Shown in pieces: positions 8,309 to 14,918 of a DNA stretch of 64,000 nt; position 1 is the first letter of the stretch; every line of letters starts with the position of its first letter. This DNA is from Pelomonas sp. V22 (GTDB lineage: Bacteria > Pseudomonadota > Gammaproteobacteria > Burkholderiales > Burkholderiaceae_C): positions 310,001-374,000 of the forward strand of contig NZ_JAGIXS010000003.1 of assembly GCF_030014915.1 (NCBI RefSeq). Reading direction: 5' to 3'. Made by a program: the position numbers and the translations under genes. The notes under the pieces were generated by a model. That model did no database searches. It had not been told where the DNA came from and was given only the letters and a program-made list of their open reading frames with translations.

Positions 8309-9096
8309 GGCTGCTCTTTGCTTTCCACCAAGGTGTAGTTCGGGCCGACGGCAGGGCGGTGCCGGTACAGCGGTGCTTTCTTGATCCACAGCCGCAGCGC
8401 CTCCCAGTGGATGGCGGCCACGACCTTGAGGCCGATCAGCGGATGGCTGAGGCACAGGCCCAGCAGGGCCCGGTCGGTCAGCGGCCGGGCCTCGGCTGCG
8501 TAGTGCGCCACCAGCATCGGGCCGGCGCTGTCGCGGGTGTTGATGGCCAGGCTGAGCTGGCCTTCGTGCGGCGGCCGGGTGCGGAACTCGTACTGCATGT
8601 CCATGCCGAGAAAGGGCGAGACATGGAAGGCCTTGTCGCAATGCTGGACGACGGTCTGGCCGGGCTGCAGCGGCTCGAGCAGCGGGATCAGGTAGCTGTG
8701 GCGCTCGCCGAAGGTGTTGTGCACCTCGTAGACCAGGGCCTGCAGCGGGCCGTCGGGTGCGTGGCAGTAGTAGACCGACAGCGGATTGAACTGGTGGCCC
8801 AGCATGCGCGGTGTGCACAAGATGGCGATGCGACCGCCGGTGGCCAGGCCCGCGCCGGCCAGCTGTTCGTCGATCTGCTGGCGCAAAGGCCGTTCGCTGC
8901 CATCGCCGTGATCGGTGGCGTGGAAGCTGAACAGATTGAAGCGATCGAGCGAGAACCAGCGCAGGCGCTGCTGCAGGGCGGGCAGCTCGTCCAGGTCCAG
9001 CAGCATCGAGAACACGCGGTAGGCGAGCCGGTGGCGCAGCGGCCGCAGCCGCTGGTGGCTGACGCGGCCCGTGTAGATGGCGCTGTGATCGCTCAC
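8305..9096 (-). CDS. DUF1365 family protein
   Basis: 263 residues with the family start YTGRVSHQRLRPLRHRLAYRVF and the conserved core LGHQFNPLSVYYCH followed by YEVHNTFGERHSYL. The molecular function is not established. The gene almost always lies between an FAD-dependent amine oxidase and a CFA-type methyltransferase, and members are induced in lipid or photooxidative stress regulons. Both ends overlap neighbours by ATGA, so the three proteins are probably made in fixed ratio and may act in one lipid-modification pathway. Confidence 0.85.
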   Translation of the reverse strand: MSDHSAIYTGRVSHQRLRPLRHRLAYRVFSMLLDLDELPALQQRLRWFSLDRFNLFSFHATDHGDGSERPLRQQIDEQLAGAGLATGGRIAILCTPRMLGHQFNPLSVYYCHAPDGPLQALVYEVHNTFGERHSYLIPLLEPLQPGQTVVQHCDKAFHVSPFLGMDMQYEFRTRPPHEGQLSLAINTRDSAGPMLVAHYAAEARPLTDRALLGLCLSHPLIGLKVVAAIHWEALRLWIKKAPLYRHRPAVGPNYTLVESKEQP

Positions 9097-10466
9097 GCAG
9101 CCACCCGGGCCTTGGCGGGCAGGGGGATGCGGCCCGACTCGTTGGCGACCTGCCAGGGCCGGCGCACGCCGCCGAGCTGCTCGGCCACGGCCAGGCCCGA
9201 CTGCAGGCCGTCCTCGTGAAAGCCCGAGCCGAAGTAGGCGCCGCAGAACCAGGTCTGCTGCTGGCCCTGCAGGCTCCAGAGCTCATGCTGGGCGCGCAGC
9301 GCGGCGGCGTCGAACTGCGGATGCTCGTAGACCTCGGTGCGCAGCAGGCTGGCAGGCGCGGGCTCGCGCGTCGGGTTCAGTGTCAGGAACAGCGGATGGC
9401 TCATCGGCAGGTGCTGCAGCGCATTCATCCAGTAGGTGACGCTGAGCTGGTCGGGCCGTGCGCGGCTGGCCGCGTAGTTCCAGGCCGACCACACGCGGCG
9501 GCGGCGCGGCATCAGGCTGGCGTCGCTGTGCAGCACGGCGAGGTTGCGGCTGTAGTGGAAGGCGCCGAGCAGGCGTTGCTCCTCGAACGAAGGCTGCTTG
9601 AGCAGGCGCAGCGCCTGGTCGGCGTGGGTGGCTAGCACCACCTGGTCGAAACGCCGAGGCTGCTCCGCCCCTTCGCTGCTGACCCAGGCCCCGTCGGCAT
9701 CGCGCGCGACCGAGGTGGCCGCGCAGCCCAGGTGCACGCCGGGGCCGATGGCTTCGATCATGCGGCTCACGTAGTGGCGGCTGCCGCCGACCACGGTGCG
9801 CCAGGGTTCGCGCGCGCCCAGGGTGAGCAGCTGATGGTTCTCGCAGAAGCGCACGAAGGCCTCGACCGGATAGCGGCCTATGCAGTCCGGCGAGGCCGAC
9901 CAGATGGCGGCCGCCATCGGGTAGAGATGGTCGTCGCGCAGCGCCCGGCTGTAGCCGCGCAGGTCCAGGTAGTTGTCCAGCGGCAGCAGGCCGAACTCGG
10001 CGGCATCGCCCGGCGCTTCGCGGTAGAAGCGCACCAGCTCGCGCAGCATGGTCCAGAAGCGCGGGCTGAACAGGTTGCTGGGCTGGGCGAACAGGCCCTT
10101 GAGGCCGGTGCCCGAATACTCCAGCTCGCCCTGGTCGAGGCTGACGGCGAAGGACATGTCGGTTGCCTGCGTCGCCACGCCCAGGTGCTTGAACAGGGCG
10201 GTGAGATTGGGATAGGCCGCCTCGTTGTAGACGATGAAGCCGGTGTCCACGGCCAGCGGCGCGCCGCCCGGGCCGGGCACCTCGACGGTGTTGCTGTGGC
10301 CGCCGGCCCGTGCGTCGGCCTCATAGAGCGTCACGCGGTGGCGGCTCGCGAGCAGCCAGGCAGCCGCCAGGCCGGAGATGCCGCTGCCGATGACGGCCAC
10401 GTCCAGACGGCCAGCGCCGGGGGCGCCCGCTGCTGCGGAAGAGGAACTGGCCGGAGTCTCGCGCAT
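9093..10466 (-). CDS. FAD/NAD(P)-binding amine-oxidase-like protein
   Basis: 457 residues from the ATG at 10466. The dinucleotide-binding motif is DVAVIGSGISGLAAAWLLA at about 23-41, followed by LYEADARAGGHSNTVEV. These are features of flavin-dependent amine oxidase/desaturase-like proteins. The C-terminus has WFCGAYFGSGFHEDGLQSGLAVAEQL, the closing FAD-binding strand. The upstream open frame is rejected because it crosses the promoter region. First gene of the operon, with a candidate RpoE-type promoter at 10517-10544. Possible roles are oxidation or desaturation of a lipid substrate for the downstream methyltransferase (inference). Confidence 0.85.
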   Translation of the reverse strand: MRETPASSSSAAAGAPGAGRLDVAVIGSGISGLAAAWLLASRHRVTLYEADARAGGHSNTVEVPGPGGAPLAVDTGFIVYNEAAYPNLTALFKHLGVATQATDMSFAVSLDQGELEYSGTGLKGLFAQPSNLFSPRFWTMLRELVRFYREAPGDAAEFGLLPLDNYLDLRGYSRALRDDHLYPMAAAIWSASPDCIGRYPVEAFVRFCENHQLLTLGAREPWRTVVGGSRHYVSRMIEAIGPGVHLGCAATSVARDADGAWVSSEGAEQPRRFDQVVLATHADQALRLLKQPSFEEQRLLGAFHYSRNLAVLHSDASLMPRRRRVWSAWNYAASRARPDQLSVTYWMNALQHLPMSHPLFLTLNPTREPAPASLLRTEVYEHPQFDAAALRAQHELWSLQGQQQTWFCGAYFGSGFHEDGLQSGLAVAEQLGGVRRPWQVANESGRIPLPAKARVAA

Positions 10467-10516
10467 GGCTGTGTCTTTCTTGTCGGGGGGAGTGTCGCGC
10501 CTGAAGGCTTGGAGCT

Positions 10517-10544
10517 TGTACGCAGGCGGTGAGCATTTGGATTG
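10517..10544 (-). promoter_or_regulatory. Candidate RpoE-type promoter of the amine oxidase-DUF1365-CFA operon
   Basis: On the minus strand the -35 is CAATCC (10544-10539), the spacer is 16 bases and the -10 is CGTACA (10522-10517). It is the weakest of four sites sharing the pattern TGATCC-N16-CGTA in this window, differing at two -35 bases. It keeps the CCTG just before the -10 seen in the two CFA promoters. Confidence 0.5.
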
Positions 10545-10548
10545 CCGG

Positions 10549-10576
10549 TGATCTAATCGTCGCGTCGAAACGTACC
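10549..10576 (+). promoter_or_regulatory. Candidate autoregulatory RpoE-type promoter of rpoE-chrR
   Basis: TGATCT (10549-10554), a 16-base spacer and CGTACC (10571-10576), the same architecture as the CFA promoters. The -10 is only six bases before the chosen start codon, so the mRNA would be nearly leaderless, or the true start is further downstream. Confidence 0.5.
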
Positions 10577-10582
10577 AAGGGC

Positions 10583-11218
10583 ATGAATGCCGTGCGAGAG
10601 TCTCCACCACCGCCAGCCGGCCGGCCCCGCCACCTCTCCGTGGTGAGCGATGCCGGCGACGCTGCAGCGCCGTCCTTTGATGCGCTGCTGCTGGCCGTGG
10701 CCCAGGGCGAAAAGCCTGCCTTTGCCCAGCTGTTCGGCCATTTCGCGCCGCGCCTGAAGTCCTGGCTGATGCGCGCCGGCAGCAGCGAAACCCAGGCCGA
10801 GGAACTGGCCCAGGAAACCATGGTCAAGGTCTGGCGCAAGGCCGCGCAGTTCGATCCGGCCCAGGCCGGCGCCTCGACCTGGATCTTCACGATTGCCCGC
10901 AACCTGCGCGTCGACCTGCTGCGGCGCCAGGGCCAGCCGCTGGAAGCGCTGGACGAGCAGGCCCTGGCCGAGCAGCCCGACCCGGCCGCGCCGCCCGAGG
11001 AGGCCCTGCATGTGCAGCGCCGCGAGCGCGAAGTGCGTGCCGCCCTGGCAAGACTCACGGCCGAGCAGGCCCAGGTCATCCAGCTGTCCTATTTCGACGA
11101 AGAGCCCCATGCCCGCATCGCCGAACTGCTCGGCCTGCCGCTGGGCACGGTGAAGTCCCGCATCCGCCTTGCCTTGAACCGATTGCGCCGTCTGATTGAC
11201 GGCACCGAAGTGCCATGA
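10583..11218 (+). CDS. rpoE: ECF RNA polymerase sigma factor, RpoE (ChrR-partnered type)
   Basis: 211 residues from the ATG at 10583. An ATG 54 bases earlier lies inside the promoter and is rejected. Region 2 contains AEELAQETMVKVWRKAAQFDPAQAGASTWIFTIARNLRVDLLR. Region 4 contains EEPHARIAELLGLPLGTVKSRIRLALNRLRRLI, with the usual GTVKSR recognition helix. The following gene is a ChrR anti-sigma factor overlapping by ATGA, which defines the ECF11-like RpoE-ChrR pair that answers singlet oxygen and organic peroxides in Rhodobacter. Four matching promoters in the window suggest it drives its own operon, both neighbouring lipid operons and the CFA paralogue near 27.4 kb. Confidence 0.9.
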   Translation: MNAVRESPPPPAGRPRHLSVVSDAGDAAAPSFDALLLAVAQGEKPAFAQLFGHFAPRLKSWLMRAGSSETQAEELAQETMVKVWRKAAQFDPAQAGASTWIFTIARNLRVDLLRRQGQPLEALDEQALAEQPDPAAPPEEALHVQRREREVRAALARLTAEQAQVIQLSYFDEEPHARIAELLGLPLGTVKSRIRLALNRLRRLIDGTEVP

Positions 11219-11868
11219 TCCGCCACCATCCCGATGATTCCCTGTTGATGGCCCAGGCGGCCGGCCGCCTGGACGGCGGCTCGGCCCTGGTGCTGGCCAC
11301 CCACGCCGAAGGCTGCGAGCAATGCCGCGAGCGGCTGCGCGGTTTCGAGGTGCTGGGCGGTGCCCTGCTGGAACAGCTGGAGCCGACGGCCATGGCCGAC
11401 GACGCGCTGAGCCGCGCGCTGGCCGCCATCGATGCCCCCGAGACACCGCCGCCGCACCGGCCCACGCCGCTGCGCCGCGCGGCCCCGCCGGAAGGGCGGG
11501 CCTGGCCGCGCGCGATGGAGGGTTGTGCGATCGGTCCCTGGCGCTGGATGGCGCCTGGCATGCGCTTCAGCCGTGTCACCTTGCCTTGGGATCAGCAGGC
11601 CAACGTGATCCTGCTTCGCATCGGCGCCGGCAAGCTGCTGGGCCGTCACACGCACAGCGACAGCGAGCTGACCCAGGTGCTGCATGGCAGCTTCCACGAC
11701 GGCCGCGCGCTGTTCTCTGCCGGTGACTTCGATGCCACCGACGGCAGCATCCTCCATCAGCCAGCGGTGGAGCCGGGCGGGGAATGCGTGTGTCTGGCGG
11801 CGGTCAGCGGCCGCCTGGTGTTCGAGAGCCGGGTGGCTCGGACCTTCGGCTCACTGATTGGCATTTGA
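11215..11868 (+). CDS. chrR: ChrR-family zinc anti-sigma factor with cupin domain
   Basis: 217 residues. The N-terminal zinc anti-sigma domain has His5, His30, Cys34 and Cys37 (THAEGCEQC). This spacing agrees with the known zinc ligands His6/His31/Cys35/Cys38 of Rhodobacter ChrR. The C-terminal cupin has His144, His146 and Glu150 (RHTHSDSE) plus His180, matching the HxHx3E...H metal site needed for release of sigma in singlet oxygen. It overlaps rpoE by ATGA and runs 18 bases into the oppositely oriented DUF2177 gene. Confidence 0.92.
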   Translation: MIRHHPDDSLLMAQAAGRLDGGSALVLATHAEGCEQCRERLRGFEVLGGALLEQLEPTAMADDALSRALAAIDAPETPPPHRPTPLRRAAPPEGRAWPRAMEGCAIGPWRWMAPGMRFSRVTLPWDQQANVILLRIGAGKLLGRHTHSDSELTQVLHGSFHDGRALFSAGDFDATDGSILHQPAVEPGGECVCLAAVSGRLVFESRVARTFGSLIGI

Positions 11869-12273
11869 GGCGCGCGCCACGCGCCAGCCCAGCAGCGCTG
11901 CGAGTGCCGTGGCGCTGCTGCCCCAGGCCAGATCGGCCAGCGTGATGTGCCAGGGCCAACCGACGAGCGTGGCCTGGTTGGTCAGGTCGTAGGTGGCATA
12001 GCAGATGAAGCCGAAGGCTGCGCCGCGCAGCAGTGCCGTGCGCCCGCTCTTCGTTGTGAGTGCGGGCGCGACGGCAAAGCCGACGATGCCGGCCAGGTAG
12101 ATCACGTAGAACAAGGCGGCGGCGAGCCAGTCGATATCGGTGCGCATCAGGCTACCTAGCGCGGGCCGGTAGAGGCGATCACCCATCAGCGTCAGCCAGC
12201 AGGCGTCGAGCAGCAAAAAACCGCCGGCGCAGGTGGCGTAGGCGGTCAGCAATTGGCGGGGTTGGGTGGTCAT
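11851..12273 (-). CDS. DUF2177 family membrane protein
   Basis: 140 residues with about four transmembrane helices. The family patterns are DACWLTLMGDRLYRP near residue 23 and GFICYATYDLTNQATLVGWP near residue 89. The function is unknown, but the gene is commonly found in RpoE-ChrR-linked lipid clusters. It starts four bases after the DUF6134 stop, so it is the last gene of the CFA-DUF1295-DUF6134-DUF2177 operon. Its 3' end overlaps chrR in convergent orientation, allowing transcriptional interference. Confidence 0.82.
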   Translation of the reverse strand: MTTQPRQLLTAYATCAGGFLLLDACWLTLMGDRLYRPALGSLMRTDIDWLAAALFYVIYLAGIVGFAVAPALTTKSGRTALLRGAAFGFICYATYDLTNQATLVGWPWHITLADLAWGSSATALAALLGWRVARASNANQ

Positions 12274-12277
12274 GGTG

Positions 12278-12922
12278 TCAGCGCAATCGGTATTGAAGCA
12301 TGCGACCGCCGCGCACCTGGGAGTCCAGGGCCAGCCAGTCGCCGGTGGGTGAGTAGGACAGTTCGATCGGCGAGTCCACGCCGCTCAGGCGCCAGCGCTG
12401 GGCCGCCTGCTCCTTGCCGCGCACCTCGACCGGTGCATCGGCCAGACGTGCCAACTGCACGGTTTCGAGGCGGCCGTTCTGCGAGTTGAGCAGGCGGGTC
12501 GGAGCGATTGCGCGCAGGGCCGGGTTCCAGTAAGCGAAGCTCATCACGCAGCCGCTGATGGCGGGCGCTGGCGGCTTGCCCTGGACCTCGACACGCAGGC
12601 CCTCGGCCTCGCTGCGGGCCTGCACGCGGCTCGGCTTGCCGTCGTCCTGGGTGCTCGCGTCCATGCGGCTCAGGCAGTCGCCGCGCCAGCGTTCGGTGGC
12701 CTCGTGCTGGTAGCGGTAGACGACGAGGCCGAGGAAACGGACCTCGAAGTCGGCGCGGGTGCTGAGCACCTGCTCCTCACCCTGCTGCTTCAGCGTGAAG
12801 CGGTGGCTGCCTATGGGCTTGCCGTCGAGCCGCACTTCGAAATCCCAGACCTGCTCCTGAGCCTGTGCAGCGGTGGCGAGCAGGGCAGCCAGCAGGATCA
12901 GCGCATGTTTCGTTTGCTTCAT
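12278..12922 (-). CDS. DUF6134-like exported protein
   Basis: 214 residues from the ATG at 12922, which overlaps the DUF1295 stop by ATGA. It begins with a signal peptide (MKQTKHALILLAALLATAAQAQ). The mature part has WDFEVRLDGKPIGSHRFTL, AFEVRF-like strands and ends in YSPTGDWLALDSQVRGGRMLQYRL. It resembles periplasmic beta-rich lipid-binding-like proteins (DUF6134) found beside CFA methyltransferases. A role in carrying or sensing modified lipid is an inference. Confidence 0.7.
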   Translation of the reverse strand: MKQTKHALILLAALLATAAQAQEQVWDFEVRLDGKPIGSHRFTLKQQGEEQVLSTRADFEVRFLGLVVYRYQHEATERWRGDCLSRMDASTQDDGKPSRVQARSEAEGLRVEVQGKPPAPAISGCVMSFAYWNPALRAIAPTRLLNSQNGRLETVQLARLADAPVEVRGKEQAAQRWRLSGVDSPIELSYSPTGDWLALDSQVRGGRMLQYRLR

Positions 12923-13689
12923 CGCGGCAACTTTCTCGGCGGGCCCGGGAAAAAGGCATTGGTCGTGGCCAGGTAGCGTGCGTACTCGGGCCGGCGCTCG
13001 GCGATGTCCTGCTCCAGCAGGGCCACGCCGGAGACGCGCAGGAGCAGAAAGCTCATCAGCAGCGGTGAGGCCAGGGTCCACCATGCCGGTGCCATCAGCC
13101 ACAGCCCCCACCAGACACAGGCTTCACCAAAGTAGTTGGGATGGCGCGAGTAGCGCCACAGGCCCTGGTCCATCACCCGGCCTCGCTGGCTCGCATCGGC
13201 GCGAAAGCGCGCCAACTGCGCATCGGCCAGCGCCTCGCAGGCGATGCCCGCCAAGGCAAGCGCTGCACCGAGACCATCGAGCCAGGAGAGCGGTCGCGCA
13301 TCGCGCAGGCCGGCCAGCAAGGGCAGGGCCACGATGCAGCCCAGCACCGCCTGCAGGCCGAACACCAGGTACAGGCTCTTCAGCGCGAAGCCGGGGTCGT
13401 TGCGCTGGCGTATCGCTGTATAGCGCCGGTCCTCGCCATGGCCCCAGTTGCGCCAGCTGATGAAAAGGCTCAGTCGCGCGGCCCATAGCAGGCCGAGGGC
13501 CAGGATGATCAAGCCGCGTGCATCGAGCGCGGGCCCAACAGACGCCAGTGCGATCACCGGCGCCATCACCAGCCAGGACCAGAAACGGTCCACGAGGCTC
13601 GCGTCCCGCTGCCTGACGCTGGCGCCCCAGGCGAGCAAGGCCAGCACGAAGCCGGGCACGAAGACTTGCAGGGCTTGTGCGGGGGTCAT
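12919..13689 (-). CDS. DUF1295 / steroid-5-alpha-reductase-like membrane protein
   Basis: 256 residues and about six transmembrane helices from the ATG at 13689 (ATGA overlap with the CFA stop). The C-terminal signature is DQGLWRYSRHPNYFGEACVWWGLWL followed by PEYARYLATTNAFFPGPPR. This is typical of the DUF1295 branch of the isoprenylcysteine methyltransferase/5-alpha-reductase superfamily, which bind NADPH or SAM and act on membrane lipids. The substrate is not known. Together with the preceding CFA methyltransferase it points to a lipid-modifying pathway. Confidence 0.85.
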   Translation of the reverse strand: MTPAQALQVFVPGFVLALLAWGASVRQRDASLVDRFWSWLVMAPVIALASVGPALDARGLIILALGLLWAARLSLFISWRNWGHGEDRRYTAIRQRNDPGFALKSLYLVFGLQAVLGCIVALPLLAGLRDARPLSWLDGLGAALALAGIACEALADAQLARFRADASQRGRVMDQGLWRYSRHPNYFGEACVWWGLWLMAPAWWTLASPLLMSFLLLRVSGVALLEQDIAERRPEYARYLATTNAFFPGPPRKLPR

Positions 13690-14729
13690 TGCGCGCTGGG
13701 CTTGTTCTTCTCGAACAGGTAGTGACTGACCCACCATTGCTGGCCCTGGCGGTAGCCGAAGAGCTCGGCCACGGCCAGGAAGAAGAGGCGCCAGCGGTTC
13801 CACCACAGCTTGGCCTCGGCGCCGTAGACCTCGTCGAACAGCGGCATCAGCGTGCTGCGCTGCGCGTCCATGCGCTTGAGCCAGGCTTCGGCGGTGCGCT
13901 GGTAGTGCGTGCCATCCCAGCGCCAGCGCTGCACGAGGTGCAGGTCGTCCTGGCATTGCAGGGCCAGGTCATCGCTGGGCATCATGCCGCCAGAGAAGAA
14001 GTAGCGGCTCATCCAGTCGCTGGCATCCTTCTCGACGAAGGGGTAGGGTGCCTCGCGGTGGGCGAACACATGCATGAAGAAGCGACCCTCGGGCCGAAGC
14101 CAGGTCGCGATCTGGGCAAAGGCGCGGGGCCAGTTGCGCAGGTGCTCGAACATCTCGATGGAGACGATGCGATCGAACTGGGCCGCGGTCGCGAAGGCAT
14201 TGAAGTCCTGTGTGATCACGCGGACGTTGTTGAGCTTGCGCTCGCGCAGCTGTGCCTCGATGAAGGCGCGCTGCGAGTGGGAGTTGGACAGGGCGGTGAT
14301 GCGGCTGTTCGGGTAGCGCTCGGCCATCCACAGCGTCAGCGAACCCCATCCGCAGCCCAGCTCCAGCACGTCCTGGCCGTCGATCAGGCCGGCTCGCTTG
14401 CAGGTCTCTGCCAGGGCGGCAACCTCGGAGGCCTCCAGCGTGTCCACGCCCGAGGGCCACCAGCCGCTGCTGTACTTGCGATGTGGCCCCAGCACCGCCG
14501 CGAAGAACGCGGCGGGCAGCTCGTAATGCTGTTCATTGGCCTTCTCGGGCAGCAGGGCCAGCGGGCTCTCGCGCATGCGCTGCAGAAAGGCCTGGGTGTG
14601 CTCCGCCACCGCCACTGCATCGCCGCTCGACACTTCGGCCAGCCGCTCTTTCAGCAGCTGCCGGATGCCCAGCCGCGTGATGCCGTCGGGCAAGCGGCCT
14701 TTTTCGATCAGGGTGATGGCGCTCTGCAT
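13686..14729 (-). CDS. Cyclopropane-fatty-acid-synthase family methyltransferase (full-length copy)
   Basis: 347 residues from the ATG at 14729, with AGGAGA six bases upstream. The SAM-binding motif is VLELGCGWGSLTLWMAERYPNSRITALSNS, followed by FDRIVSIEMFEHLRNW. First gene of a four-gene operon, with a strong RpoE-type promoter at 14784-14811. Residues 1-295 are nearly identical (about 13 changes by eye) to the truncated paralogue at 26512-27397, which lacks the last 52 residues found here (PLFDEVYGAEAKLWWNRWRL and following). It is a different subtype from the methyltransferase at 7043-8308. Confidence 0.9.
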   Translation of the reverse strand: MQSAITLIEKGRLPDGITRLGIRQLLKERLAEVSSGDAVAVAEHTQAFLQRMRESPLALLPEKANEQHYELPAAFFAAVLGPHRKYSSGWWPSGVDTLEASEVAALAETCKRAGLIDGQDVLELGCGWGSLTLWMAERYPNSRITALSNSHSQRAFIEAQLRERKLNNVRVITQDFNAFATAAQFDRIVSIEMFEHLRNWPRAFAQIATWLRPEGRFFMHVFAHREAPYPFVEKDASDWMSRYFFSGGMMPSDDLALQCQDDLHLVQRWRWDGTHYQRTAEAWLKRMDAQRSTLMPLFDEVYGAEAKLWWNRWRLFFLAVAELFGYRQGQQWWVSHYLFEKNKPSAQ

Positions 14730-14783
14730 GCGGGTCTCCTGTGAGCAGTCGGCAGGTGAATGCCTGCGGGTCGGCATCACTCT

Positions 14784-14811
14784 GATACGCAGGGCCTGCC
14801 TGATTGGATCA
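14784..14811 (-). promoter_or_regulatory. RpoE-type promoter of the CFA-DUF1295-DUF6134-DUF2177 operon
   Basis: On the minus strand TGATCC (14811-14806), a 16-base spacer ending in CCTG and CGTATC (14789-14784). It lies about 55 bases before the start codon. The same two hexamers and spacing recur before the CFA paralogue (27459-27486) although the surrounding sequences differ. Confidence 0.65.
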
Positions 14812-14918
14812 GGCAGCAGGCCTGTTCTTGTCGGCCTGCCGTGGCGCCACCGTGCCTGATCGTCCCCGGCTGCATCGGTGCAGCCGCTGCCACAGCCCGT
14901 GGTGCAGGGCCTAGGGCG

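Noticed and set aside
8309..9286. N-terminal extension of the CFA methyltransferase frame
   Set aside because: The frame stays open into the DUF1365 gene on the same strand, but the ATGA overlap at 8305-8308 and the family start place the gene start at 8308.
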